From an uncultured Oscillospiraceae bacterium (GTDB taxonomy: Bacteria; Bacillota; Clostridia; Oscillospirales; Ruminococcaceae): 25,869 bases of DNA. The notes beneath the pieces were generated by a model, which was not told the DNA's origin, did no database searches, and saw only the letters and a program-made list of their open reading frames with translations. Below, one piece after another: positions 6,249 to 16,300 of this stretch. A program made the position numbers and the translations under genes. Each line of letters opens with the position of its first letter. Within the stretch, counting starts at the first letter, position 1. Location of the stretch: assembly GCA_900543295.1 (NCBI GenBank), contig UQQY01000010.1, positions 1 through 25,869 of the forward strand, read 5' to 3'.

Positions 6249-8396
6249 TTATCTTTTGAATTTAAGCGCAAAAATGATACCTCCCGCTAAAATCAGGACA
6301 GAGACGCCGAGCAGTATGATGGGAACGAAATTGGAAGCGCCGCTGCTCTCTGCGCTTGGATTTTGAGCTGGGAAACCGTTTGCCGGAGCGCCGCCGTTGT
6401 TTTGAAAGCCATCAAATTCTTCATTTGGCTGCTGCATATCCTGCTGTGTTTCACCGTTTTCGCCCAAGCCCTCCTGTTCTTTGCCGGTATCTGATGGAGC
6501 TTCGTCAGAAGACGCGGTCTCTTCCGGCATGCCGGGCATCTGCAAAGCGTTATCGTCTGTGCCGAATCCGCGGGGCGGCGTTTGCATGCCGCCGGAGAAA
6601 TCCGCCCCGTTTTGCACACCGGGCATTTCTGGCGGAGAACCGTTTGCCTCCTGAGAGAATCCTTTCGGCGGCTGTGCGTTCTGCGAGTCGGCCGCATCGT
6701 TTTGCCGGTCAGGTTCATCGGTAGTTTCGTTGGTCTGCCACTGTACGCCTAAGCCCGTAAAGGTCTGTATTCTGTCTCCTGCTTTGCCGCCGGCATTACC
6801 CATGCTGCCCATATCGGAGATAGTCAGTGAGGAAGCGTCGATCAGCGAAGAACTGTCGGACTGCTGTCCGTCCGACGTGGATGGGATTGATCCGTCCAAC
6901 TGTCCGCTTATGCTTTCTGCGCGCAGCAGGCAGAAAGAGCGCAGCGTTTCGGCGCCCTGCACGAATTCGTCGTAGGTGCAGAATTTGGTTGGATCACTTT
7001 GAACGTAGGGAGCAATCATCGCGCTGACAGCATCAAAGAATTCTTCAAATATACCGCTGTCAAAATAGGAAGATATCCATTCGGCAAACAGCGCGTGATA
7101 CTGAGAAGCGTATTCCTCGCTGTTAAAAATCCAGGCAAGCATCGGACGCGAATCCATCGTTCCGCCGGAAACGGGCGTATCAATCGGATAGTTTACGAGA
7201 TCCGTAGCGCTGCCCGCGGACTGAAAGCTGCCGAACGCCAGATTATAGTCCCATGGAATCATGGAAAGCTTTCCGTCTTCTTCGTAGAGATAGTAGTTAT
7301 GAATCATCGAACCGGTATAGCTGTCAAAGTTGCAGACGAAATTATGCACGATAAAATAGCGGATCACCTCGTCGGCATCGACGGCGCTTTCAATATTTCC
7401 GCCCTCGTTTATCGTTTTCAGAGCAGCGATCAGGCGATCCTTATCTGCATCTGTGACGTCTGTTTTGGCATTGTCAAAAATATTGGAATAGCTTTCATAT
7501 TCGTCGTCCGTATAAATTAACGAAACGTCGCTGTCTCCCGTGCTTCGGCCGCCCATACCGCCTTCTCTTCCCATGCCGTTTAGCAAAGAGGGGGAGCTGT
7601 CGTTTTGGCTGATATCTTTAGGCGGTGTCAGAGTCTGCTCTGTACTGCCGGAGTCTGATTCTGCGTTGCCGCCCTTCCTTCCGAATAAGGCGGTGGAATC
7701 ATTTGTATCAGCGCTGTCTTCAGAAACAGGAAGGGCGCCCATGCTGAAGTCTCCGCCGTTTCCGCGGCCGCCGCCCATACTTGTGCTGTCGGGTTTATAT
7801 AGTTCGCCGTAGCCATTTCCGTAATTGCGGGTGAGAAAGCTCTCTTCCACGCCTTCAACAGCGAGATACAGCCCCCAGTCTTCGCCGTTTACCGTAATAT
7901 AGGCGTAACTGCAAAGCGGCGCATTTACCCCAAAGGCGCCCATCATCTGATAGGAAAGAAAATCCTTCATATAGGTGTTGTCCTGTATGATATTGTTCAA
8001 ACTGAGCTTGTCAAGTTCATAGTAGGTGTTGGCGCTGTCATAGTGGTCAAATTCCAGCTTAAAGCTGTAGCGGTCGTTTCCATAAGAGGACACGGTGCTC
8101 AGCGAAGTGTTTCCCTTTGCGCGAATCGCAACCTTGCCGCAGGATTCGTTGTCGATCACAACGGAACAGAGCGTATATTCCTCGTTTTCACAGGTATCGA
8201 GAAAGCCCTCCCAGTCGTCCATAACAATATCGATGGTATGAACAAACGAAGTGTCGAACAATCTTTCCTCATATTCAAGAACAGTTGCTGCGGCTTGAAT
8301 GCCAAAGCGCTCCGCATTGACAAACCACACGGTTAAAAGCAAAACGAGAGCCAGCACAACACAGCATATTTTGTCGATGTGCTTGTGTGTAGACAT
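6249..8396 (-). CDS. Membrane-anchored CotH kinase family protein
   Basis: The 715-residue protein starts with a hydrophobic signal-anchor (about 9-27) and ends with a second membrane helix (about 690-711) and FKR. The CotH atypical-kinase core lies between them: AIRAKGNTS at 90-98, an SFKLEFD strand near 111-117, KLSLNNIIQDNTYMKDFLSY at 130-149, and HNFVCNFDSY (351-360) followed by IPWDYNLAFGSF (380-391), the W-D-x-D/N-x-AFG metal-binding motif of CotH. A Gly/Met/Ser/Asp-rich insertion (about 203-292) splits the core, and residues about 500-690 are a Pro/Gln/Asn/Gly-rich tail. Bacillus CotH phosphorylates spore-coat proteins, but no coat gene is near. RBS AAGGAG precedes ATG 8396. It is the last gene of the VTC-DUF4956-CotH operon, 12 nt after DUF4956. 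If the signal-anchor topology holds, the kinase core faces outward, which is odd for an ATP-using enzyme. Confidence 0.88.
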   Translation of the reverse strand: MSTHKHIDKICCVVLALVLLLTVWFVNAERFGIQAAATVLEYEERLFDTSFVHTIDIVMDDWEGFLDTCENEEYTLCSVVIDNESCGKVAIRAKGNTSLSTVSSYGNDRYSFKLEFDHYDSANTYYELDKLSLNNIIQDNTYMKDFLSYQMMGAFGVNAPLCSYAYITVNGEDWGLYLAVEGVEESFLTRNYGNGYGELYKPDSTSMGGGRGNGGDFSMGALPVSEDSADTNDSTALFGRKGGNAESDSGSTEQTLTPPKDISQNDSSPSLLNGMGREGGMGGRSTGDSDVSLIYTDDEYESYSNIFDNAKTDVTDADKDRLIAALKTINEGGNIESAVDADEVIRYFIVHNFVCNFDSYTGSMIHNYYLYEEDGKLSMIPWDYNLAFGSFQSAGSATDLVNYPIDTPVSGGTMDSRPMLAWIFNSEEYASQYHALFAEWISSYFDSGIFEEFFDAVSAMIAPYVQSDPTKFCTYDEFVQGAETLRSFCLLRAESISGQLDGSIPSTSDGQQSDSSSLIDASSLTISDMGSMGNAGGKAGDRIQTFTGLGVQWQTNETTDEPDRQNDAADSQNAQPPKGFSQEANGSPPEMPGVQNGADFSGGMQTPPRGFGTDDNALQMPGMPEETASSDEAPSDTGKEQEGLGENGETQQDMQQPNEEFDGFQNNGGAPANGFPAQNPSAESSGASNFVPIILLGVSVLILAGGIIFALKFKR

Positions 8397-8408
8397 AGTT
8401 GATCTCCT

Positions 8409-9080
8409 TTATCCCATATATTCGCCGTTATAGCTGACGAGAACGGCGCTGTCTATCCCGTTCATATCGGAGAGAATATTGATAAAATCGGTGTTTTCGT
8501 CCTTCATGCGTATTTCAAGGTTCAATTCGACACATCCCTTTTGGACGGTTTTGCTCTTTACTGCACAGCGCTGTACCTCTTTATTAAGAAAGGCGAGCGC
8601 ACGCTGCTCGCTGTCGTGGTTTCTGCATGTGACAACGACAATATAGGGATTGACGTGTGATTTTCTGTTGACGAACAGGAGCAGGATAACCCCGATGATA
8701 ACGCTGCCGATCACAGCAAGCGGAATCATACCGGCGGCCAGAACGATGCCGACAGCGATTGCCCAGAATAAAAAGGCAATATCAAGCGGCTCCTTGATTG
8801 CGGTGCGGAAGCGCACGATAGACAGCGCGCCGACCATGCCGAGGGAAAGTACGACGTTTGACGTGACGGCCAGAATGACCACGGTGGTAATCATGGTGAG
8901 TGCAATCAGCGTTACGCCGAAGCTTGAGGAGTACATGACGCCGTTAAACGTCTTTTTGTAGATGAGGAAGATAAACAGGCCGAGTCCGAACGCAAGAACC
9001 AGCGAGATTGCCATATCAAGCAGGCTGACGCTCGTAATGTTTTCCAGAAAGCTTGATTTGAAGATGTCGTTAAAAGTCAT
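8409..9080 (-). CDS. DUF4956 domain membrane protein
   Basis: This is a complete 223-residue protein. Four hydrophobic segments are visible at about 20-41, 54-72, 101-117 and 119-138, followed by a soluble C-terminal domain (about 140-223). Between helices 2 and 3 lies SLGMVGALSIVRFRTAIKEPLD (seen as SLGMVGALSIV at 79-89 and RFRTAIKEP at 90-98), the hallmark conserved segment of DUF4956; its arginines and lysine near the membrane could contact an anionic ligand, which is inference. The start ATG 9080 has AAGGAG upstream, and the stop TAA runs into the CotH ribosome binding site. It lies 45 nt after the VTC gene. No activity is established; context suggests a membrane partner or channel for the VTC enzyme. 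Confidence 0.88.
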   Translation of the reverse strand: MTFNDIFKSSFLENITSVSLLDMAISLVLAFGLGLFIFLIYKKTFNGVMYSSSFGVTLIALTMITTVVILAVTSNVVLSLGMVGALSIVRFRTAIKEPLDIAFLFWAIAVGIVLAAGMIPLAVIGSVIIGVILLLFVNRKSHVNPYIVVVTCRNHDSEQRALAFLNKEVQRCAVKSKTVQKGCVELNLEIRMKDENTDFINILSDMNGIDSAVLVSYNGEYMG

Positions 9081-9125
9081 ATGAATTCTCCTTTTTCACA
9101 ATAGATATAATGGTTGAGGTTCCCT

Positions 9126-9794
9126 TCAGCCGTATGTCCGGCAGGCTGCGTATTTTGAAAAAGCAGCGGTATGACGTCCCGTTAGCTGCACGGCGTCACG
9201 GATAATATCGGGAAGGAATGCGTCCCATTTTACCTCCAGAATAATGGAGGCGCCGCCTGCGGGAATGGTAACACAGCGGGCGTTCAGAAAATCGGTGCAG
9301 GTAAGCGCTGTGCGAATGTGGTAATCAAGTGTGACACGGACGTTTCCAGGCGCATAGGTATAGGCGTCGCGCGTATAGTCCACAAGCGTTTTCGGCTGAA
9401 GACGCTGTGTCTGAAGCTTATAGCGGAAATCCGCCAGAAGCGGCCGGGCGGGATCGTTCATCCAAAGCGTATCGCCGGCTAACAGCGCGGCGGTCTCTTT
9501 CTCCGTGATGCAGACGCTCTCCTTGGCGCAGAGTCCGTTCAGCTTACTCTTTTTTTCTAAACGGATAAACGCCGTGTCCCCGTTATAACAGCGGATACGG
9601 AATTTTTCCCGCCGGTTTACGCCGTCCAGCTTTTCGCGCAGCGCCCTGTCAGCGGGAGTATCAAAGTACAGGCTGCGGATTTGATAGGAACCGGCTGCGT
9701 GGGGATCGGGTTTTGCAACCGCAGTCAGCCGCTGACGCAGGATAAGCAGATCGGAGGCATTGATTTCATGCTTCCACTCGTGCCGGTACTGCAA
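9126..9794 (-). CDS. VTC-domain protein (polyphosphate-polymerase-like)
   Basis: The 222-residue soluble protein has the triphosphate-tunnel fold of the yeast Vtc4 catalytic domain, which makes polyphosphate from ATP at the membrane. Paired charged residues line up along successive strands as expected for the tunnel: R4-H5-E6-W-K8, R40-SLYFDT, K64-F-R66-I-R68, R78-L-E80-K-K82, Y140-T-R142, R153-VTLD157, and E187-V-K189 near the end, with S213-K214. There are no membrane segments, unlike the eukaryotic subunits, so DUF4956 may supply the membrane part. The start codon is TTG at 9794: AAGGGGAG lies 7 nt upstream and no upstream ATG is in frame before the conserved YRHEWKHEI. It is first in the operon. 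No clear promoter was found in 9795-9957 on this strand. Whether the product is polyphosphate is untested. Confidence 0.88.
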   Translation of the reverse strand: MQYRHEWKHEINASDLLILRQRLTAVAKPDPHAAGSYQIRSLYFDTPADRALREKLDGVNRREKFRIRCYNGDTAFIRLEKKSKLNGLCAKESVCITEKETAALLAGDTLWMNDPARPLLADFRYKLQTQRLQPKTLVDYTRDAYTYAPGNVRVTLDYHIRTALTCTDFLNARCVTIPAGGASIILEVKWDAFLPDIIRDAVQLTGRHTAAFSKYAACRTYG

Positions 9795-9957
9795 GGAAAA
9801 TCTCCCCTTTCTGTTTTCATTGTTTTACGTTGATTTTACAAACAGTACCTTAGCGGAGGCTTAAAAGATAGGACGAAAAAGGAGAAATATTTGTGAAGAA
9901 GCGATACTTGTATTCCTCGTATTTATGACAAAGACTTTATTCCTGCCTGCCGCCCCG

Positions 9958-9986
9958 TTTCTTTTTGGCATTCGGTATGTTACAAT
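9958..9986 (+). promoter_or_regulatory. Probable extended -10 promoter of addBA
   Basis: TG-T-TACAAT (9978-9986) is an extended -10 element; a weak -35 (TTTCTT, 9958-9963) lies 17 nt before it. The predicted start is near 9993, about 32 nt before addB. Confidence 0.55.
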
Positions 9987-10024
9987 AAAAGAAAACTTGG
10001 ACAAGCCGAAAGGGGGCGCTGCGG

Positions 10025-13000
10025 ATGCTGCAATTTGTTTTAGGACCGTCCAAAAGCGGAAAAACCACTTATATTGACAATGAGATTATGAGGCTGAGCG
10101 AAGAAAAACAGCGTATTTTTCTGATTGTACCGGAGCAGTACACCTTTGAAACGGAAAAACGGCTGTACAGAAAGCTTTCGGGAAAGCGCCTCAGTCAAGT
10201 GACGGTGACGAGCTTTACACGAATCGCACAGACTGCCTTTAAGCTCTATGGCGGCGGGGCGGGAACGTATGCCGACGAATGCGCGAAGACCGTTTTGATG
10301 GCGCAGGCTGCCGCAGAAGCGGAGGATGAGCTTTCAGTTTATGCCAGATCCGTAAAAAGCGATGCATTTATTCACACGATGCTTGCGGCGGTAACAGAAT
10401 TTAAAAATGCGGGCGTAACGCCAGATATGCTGCACGCATGCACCGCAGAAATCGAAGAGGAACATCTGCGGAAGAAAACGAAAGAGACGGCTCTGTTGTA
10501 CGGCGCATACGACGCGCTTTTGCATACCGTATATCTGGATCCGCTCGACGACATCACACGTGCGGGTATCCTTTTGGAGAAGACGGACTTTTTTGACAAT
10601 GCCGCAGTGTTTTTTGATGAATTCAAAGGCTTTACCGGCAACGAAGCCGCGCTGATCCGTTTGATTTTGCGCAGGGCAGAGCGAGTGGTAGCAGCGCTTT
10701 GCATTGATCCGGCGCGCGCTGCGGAAAAGGACAGCCTGTTTCACAGCGTGGTTCGCGAGCAGCGCCGGCTGGAACGGTATGCCAGACAGGAAAACGTAAA
10801 AATTCAGCCGTCGGTCAGGCTTTCCGGCACGCACTATGCTTCGGCGGCGCTCGAACGGCTTGAACAATCGCTTTTTGCGCCGACAGGCAACCGTGAGCCG
10901 GAACAAACAGAAGATATTTGTCTGATCTTATGCCGCGACGCATATGAAGAGGCGGAATATACGGCCGCTGTAATACGCGCGCTTGTGCGGGATTACGGCT
11001 ATGCTTACCGCGATATTGCCGTGCTTTCGCGCACGCCGGAGATGTATACGCAAAAGCTTTATACGGCGTTTTCCCGCCTTGCAATCCCTTTTTTCACCGA
11101 TCAGACAAGACCGGCTTCGGATCATCCGCTCGTCCGGTTTATCGAATCGGCGCTTGCCTGTGCGGCGCGCGGCTTTACGCCGGAGCGGGTTTTACCGCTT
11201 GTAAAATCCGGTATGTGCGGGATTTCGCCGGAAGAGAGCGGCATATTCGAAAATTACTGCTTTGTGTGGGAGATTCGCGGCGAGCAGTGGAAAAAGCCGT
11301 TTGTCCAGCATCCGCGCGGCTTTATGGAGCAGATGACGGAGCTGGACGAGCAGCAGCTTTTTTGTGCGGAGCAGGTGCGAAAGCGAGTGATGGAACCGCT
11401 GTCCGTCTTTTGCGATACGGTGCGCGATACGACGGGCGAAGCGTTCTGCGAGGCTGTATACAATCTGCTGTGCGGGCTTGGCGTGACGGGAGAGATGGAA
11501 CGGCGCATTGCCGCGGAATATGAGACGGACGATTTTTCCGGCGCAAGGGAAGAGAAAACGATCTGGGATGCGGTAATGGCCCTGCTGGATACGTTGGCAG
11601 TCACTATGCGGGGAAAGCGCGTACCGCCGGAGCGATTCTGGCGTCTTTTCCGGCTTGCGTCTGCTTCGCTTGTGCGCGGGAGCCTGCCGCAGACAGCGGA
11701 CTGCGTGACGGTTTCGGGAGCAGACCGGTTCCGTTTTGGGGACAAGCGGGCCGTATTCGTCTTGGGTGCAAACGAACAGCTTTTTCCGATGATTCCGGCA
11801 GAAAGCGGGATCTTTTCGGACAGGGAGCGCAGGATTCTGCTTGGGCTTTCGCTCGAACTTGCCTCGTCTGCGGACGAACAGCTTTATGAGGAGCGGTTTA
11901 TTGCATACCGCGCGCTCACCTGCGCATCAGAAAAGCTGTTCATTACTGCGCCAAAATTTTCTGAAAGTGGTGCGGAGCGCGCGCTTTCCACAGAAATTGC
12001 AGCGGCGGTGCGTGCTGTCGGCGGCACTTTTGCGGATACGGGGAAACTTCCTATTTCCGTATTCTGTCAGAATGCAGAAACTGCATGGATTCAGCTTGCA
12101 AGGCGTTTTTGGAGCGATACGCCGGAAACAGCATCTCTTCGGCGCGTTCTCTCTGAGCGGGAGGAAACGGCGCGTTCTCTGCGTGAGATGAACCGGATTT
12201 TGTCGGAACAGGGCTTTTTCCTTGAAGATGTGCAAAATGCGCAGAATCTGTTCGGCAGGCGAATGTCCCTTTCCCCCACAAAGGTGGAAGGGTTCTACCG
12301 CTGTCCGTTTCGCTATTTTTTGGAGCATGGCTTAAAGCTTCGCCCTCTGCGGCGCGCGCAGCTTGATCCAATTGAAACCGGCTCGCTTATTCATAAAATT
12401 CTTTATGAAATGCTTGCGAACCTCGATTTTGGAGAAGGCTATGACCGCGGCGCGGCGGAAGCGTTTATCAGGCAGGAGCTTGAGCGCTATATTGAGACGG
12501 TCATGGGCGGTACGGCGGACAAGACGAAGCGCTTCCTCTATCTGTGCAGGCGGATGCGTCAGACGATTCTGCGGATTGCAGATCACCTGCACGAGCAATT
12601 TTTATGCGGCGGCTTCGAGCCGTGCGCCCTTGAATATGAAATCGAAGAAGGAGCGGAGATCACGCCGCTTCTGCTGGAGGCCGCGGACGGTACGAAAATT
12701 CGGATTGCCGGAAAGATCGACCGGATCGACCGGTATTACAGCAAGGACGGGAGAATGTACATCCGCGTCATCGACTATAAAAGCGGACGGAAGCAGTTCA
12801 ACCTTGACGATGTGCTCTACGGGCTGAATTTACAGATGCTCATTTATCTGCACTGCATTGTGAAAAACGGAAAAGGCGCGTATTCTGACGCCTGTCCAGC
12901 CGGTATTTTGTATATGCCCGCCTCCGATCCAAAGCCTTCTCTTTCGCAGGAGGCACAGGACGGACAGATCGAACGGCAGTGGAAGAAAAGCTATCAGATG

Positions 13001-13354
13001 AACGGCCTGCTTTTAAACGATTTAGAGGTGCTCGACGCGATGGATCCGGGTTTTTCCGGCATGTTTATTCCAGTATCCTGCAAAAAAGACGGCACGTTCT
13101 CGAGCGAAAGCGTAAAATCGCTCGCCTCTCTGCGGGAGCTTGGACATATTGGACGTTACCTTGAAAAGCTTGTCTGCAATATGGCGGAAGAGCTGCACAA
13201 TGGAAAAATTGAAGCGCTGCCGGTAGAGAATATTTGCGGCTACTGCGACTATCGGGCTGTATGCGGGCATGGGGAATCGTCGCCGGTGCGCCAGTGCGCA
13301 CATTTTAACCGGGACGAAGCGATCAAACGGATGGAGGAGGAGAACGATGGCTGA
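10025..13354 (+). CDS. addB: ATP-dependent helicase/nuclease subunit B (AddB)
   Basis: AddB partners AddA in the cytosolic AddAB helicase-nuclease that resects double-strand breaks and loads RecA, the Firmicute counterpart of RecBCD. At 1109 residues it is near the family size of about 1160. The N-terminus has the Walker A loop GPSKSGKTT (7-15) and IFLIVPEQYTFETE. The C-terminal nuclease shows VIDYKSGRK with D917-Y-K919. The iron-sulphur cysteines are all present: C760 in YRCPFRYF and C1071-x2-C1074-x5-C1080, the same spacing as in Bacillus subtilis AddB. AGGGGGC precedes ATG 10025. The stop overlaps addA by 8 nt, indicating translational coupling and a 1:1 complex. Confidence 0.97.
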   Translation: MLQFVLGPSKSGKTTYIDNEIMRLSEEKQRIFLIVPEQYTFETEKRLYRKLSGKRLSQVTVTSFTRIAQTAFKLYGGGAGTYADECAKTVLMAQAAAEAEDELSVYARSVKSDAFIHTMLAAVTEFKNAGVTPDMLHACTAEIEEEHLRKKTKETALLYGAYDALLHTVYLDPLDDITRAGILLEKTDFFDNAAVFFDEFKGFTGNEAALIRLILRRAERVVAALCIDPARAAEKDSLFHSVVREQRRLERYARQENVKIQPSVRLSGTHYASAALERLEQSLFAPTGNREPEQTEDICLILCRDAYEEAEYTAAVIRALVRDYGYAYRDIAVLSRTPEMYTQKLYTAFSRLAIPFFTDQTRPASDHPLVRFIESALACAARGFTPERVLPLVKSGMCGISPEESGIFENYCFVWEIRGEQWKKPFVQHPRGFMEQMTELDEQQLFCAEQVRKRVMEPLSVFCDTVRDTTGEAFCEAVYNLLCGLGVTGEMERRIAAEYETDDFSGAREEKTIWDAVMALLDTLAVTMRGKRVPPERFWRLFRLASASLVRGSLPQTADCVTVSGADRFRFGDKRAVFVLGANEQLFPMIPAESGIFSDRERRILLGLSLELASSADEQLYEERFIAYRALTCASEKLFITAPKFSESGAERALSTEIAAAVRAVGGTFADTGKLPISVFCQNAETAWIQLARRFWSDTPETASLRRVLSEREETARSLREMNRILSEQGFFLEDVQNAQNLFGRRMSLSPTKVEGFYRCPFRYFLEHGLKLRPLRRAQLDPIETGSLIHKILYEMLANLDFGEGYDRGAAEAFIRQELERYIETVMGGTADKTKRFLYLCRRMRQTILRIADHLHEQFLCGGFEPCALEYEIEEGAEITPLLLEAADGTKIRIAGKIDRIDRYYSKDGRMYIRVIDYKSGRKQFNLDDVLYGLNLQMLIYLHCIVKNGKGAYSDACPAGILYMPASDPKPSLSQEAQDGQIERQWKKSYQMNGLLLNDLEVLDAMDPGFSGMFIPVSCKKDGTFSSESVKSLASLRELGHIGRYLEKLVCNMAEELHNGKIEALPVENICGYCDYRAVCGHGESSPVRQCAHFNRDEAIKRMEEENDG

Positions 13355-16300
13355 GGTGCAGTTCACCGAAAATCAGTGCGCCGCAATTGACGCGCAGGGC
13401 GGCGCGGTTTTGGTCTCGGCAGCGGCGGGCAGCGGGAAAACAGCGGTCTTGTCCGAACGTGCGGTGCGTCTTTTGACGGGCGATGATCCGGTAAGCGCGG
13501 ATCGCCTTATCATAGTAACCTTCACCACCGCCGCCGCCGAGGAGATGCGCCGCCGCATTGCGCAGAAGCTTGCCGAACGCATTGCTGAAAACCCGCAGGA
13601 CGAGTGGCTTCGTACACAACAGCTTTTGCTGCCGCGCGCGCGGATCAGCACCATCCATTCCCTGTGCGCCAATTTGGTTCGCACGCATTTTGAGAAGCTC
13701 GGCCTGCCGGGAGAAATGCGGATTGCCGACGATGCGGAGCTTAATGTCCTGCTGAATGAAACGGTGTCCGATGTGTTTGACCGTCACTATGAAAGCGAGG
13801 ATACGGCGTTTCACTCGCTGTTTGCCTATTTCTGCGGCAGCGGCAGCGACAAGCGCCTTTCGGAGCTGGTGATCCGTGTGTATCGGTATATCCGTTCCTT
13901 TGCTTTTCCGCTTTTGTGGCTCGACCGGGCGGAGAAGCTTCTTTGCACGGATACGCCGGAAAGGGAAACGGTGTGGATGCAGCGGATGTTTTCGCACTGG
14001 GAGCAGGCGTTTTGTTATGCGCGCTCTTTGTTGTTACAGGGAATAAACGAAATGATGGGAAGCGATCTTGCCGACAAATATGGCCCGGCCTTTGCGGAGG
14101 ATGTACGCTTTATGGATCTGCTCTGTCTTGCGGCACAAAAAAAGGATGCAGACTCTATCGCACAGGCGCTCGACGGTTTTGTAAAGCCTCGTCTTGCCGC
14201 TGTGCGCAAGCCGGAAGATCCCGCGTTGCAGCAGCGGCTCAAGGAGCTGCGCAAAAAGGCGTATGATATTGCAGAAAAGGAAACGGAGCGGTTTTTCGAT
14301 AAGGGAAACACGTCATTCCCTGACCAAAGGCACTGCGCAGACCGACAGTATACGACGCCCGTCGTGCAGACGCTGTTTACGCTTGTACGGGAGGTTGACG
14401 CGCTTTTATATGAGAAAAAGGCGGAGCGCGGCGTACTGGATTTTTCAGATCTTGAGCATATGACAGTCCGGCTGCTGGCGGAGCCTGTGGATGGGAAAGC
14501 CGTTCCAACGCCGCTCGCGCAGGAGCTTGCAAAGGACTGTGCGGAGATCATGGTGGATGAGTGTCAGGACATCAGCGAGGTACAGGACACCATCTTTCGG
14601 ATGCTGTCGAGAGAAGAGAAAAACCTCTTTATGGTAGGCGACGTCAAGCAGAGTATTTACCGTTTCAGACAGGCCATGCCGGAGCTGTTTGTCAGCCGGC
14701 GCGGCCGCTATACGCCCTATGCCGGAAAAATGGAGGCAAACGGCGTATCCATTGTACTGGATCAGAATTTCAGAAGCCGCAGAGAGGTATGCGATATTGT
14801 AAATACGGTGTTCTCACAGATCATGACGAAAGAGGCCGGCGATATTGACTATACGCGCTCTGACTATCTGGTGCCGGGCCTTGCTTATCAGGAAACGGAT
14901 GGTATGGAGCCGGAGCTTTGTATTGTTGACTGTTCGGAATCGGAGGAGGACGACCGGACGGGCATGGAGCGCGAAGCCTCCTTTATCGCTGCACGCATCC
15001 GTCGGATGGTCGAAGAAAAATTCCCGGTAACGGAAAAAGGCGAAAGCCGGCCCTGCCGTTTTTCGGATTTCGCCGTACTGCTTCGTTCCACCAAAAACAA
15101 ATCTGAAATCTATGCCGACGCCATGCGCAGGCGCGGCGTGCCCTGCCTTGCAGCAGTCGCAGACAGCTTTCTGGATGCGTATGAAATCGCCGTGATGCGC
15201 AATCTTCTTCGCGTGGTTGACAATCCTATGCTGGATGTTGCGCTCGTCTCCGTCATGATGTCGCCGGTCGGCGCGTTTTCCGCAGACGACGTGACGCGCA
15301 TTCGTCTTGCAGGCGGAAAGGAGCAGGCGCTCTGGATCGCTTTGTGCGGCGATACGGAGAATGAGAAAAGCCGGAATTTTGTGGGGCTGATCGATGCGCT
15401 TCGACGTGCATCCGCTGTGCAGCGGGTATCGGAGCTTGTCCGGCTTGCTTATGAGAAAACGGCGTTCTGCTCTCTTGTCTATGCGCTCGGAGAGGGAGAA
15501 AAAAAGGAAGCGAATTTGAAGCGCCTCCTGCGTGCAGCAGAACAGTACGAGCAGTACGGAACAGAAGGACTCTCCGGCTTTCTGCGTCATTTGGATCGTG
15601 CAGAGGAGACCGGCGCTTCTTTTGAGGGCGGCGCGAATCCGCTGTCCGCTAATGCGGACAGTGTGCGTATTTTGTCGATCCATGCCTCGAAAGGACTTGA
15701 ATTCCCGATCTGTGTGATAGCCGACTGCTCCAAACCGTTTAATATGCAGGATTTAAACGGAGAGGTGCAAATGAACGCTTCGCTTGGCTTTGCGCTTAAA
15801 AATATTGATCGGGATGCGCTCAAAAGCTATGCGGGACTGCCTTTCTCCGCGATCCGCCTGCAAAACAAGCGGGAAATGCTTGCAGAAGAAATGCGCGTGC
15901 TTTATGTTGCGATGACGCGCGCAAAGGAAAAGCTGCTTTTTGTAATGAGTACGGCAAGTATTGAGAAAAAACTGAACCGTGCGGCGGTTTTGACTGTAGG
16001 AACAAAACCTTCGCCTTATGAGGCGCTTTCTGCGAACAGCTATGCGGACTGGCTTTTGTCGGTTTTTCTGCGGCTGCCCTCCTGTGCGGCGCTGCGCAGC
16101 TATGTGACGGCAGGGGAACTGCCTTATGCGGAATCGGACACGGCGGTACAGGTGAACGTATATCAGGCGGAGCAGACGAATGAAGATGTTAAGGTGCGGG
16201 AGCTGTGCGCGGAAGAAGACGCCGCATTTTCGGCGATTCTGCGTGACAGAATGGATTATATCTATCCCAATGAACTCCGGACAAAGCTGCCCGCAAAGGT

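Noticed and set aside
6293..7858. Long open frames on both strands across the CotH gene
   Set aside because: They are explained by the low-complexity Gly/Pro/Ser-rich coding of the CotH insertion and tail, which is free of stops in several frames.
9893..9928. Eleven-codon frame GTG...TGA behind AAAGGAG in the addB upstream region
   Set aside because: It has no promoter of its own, is not followed by a terminator-antiterminator pair, and short frames with such sites occur by chance.
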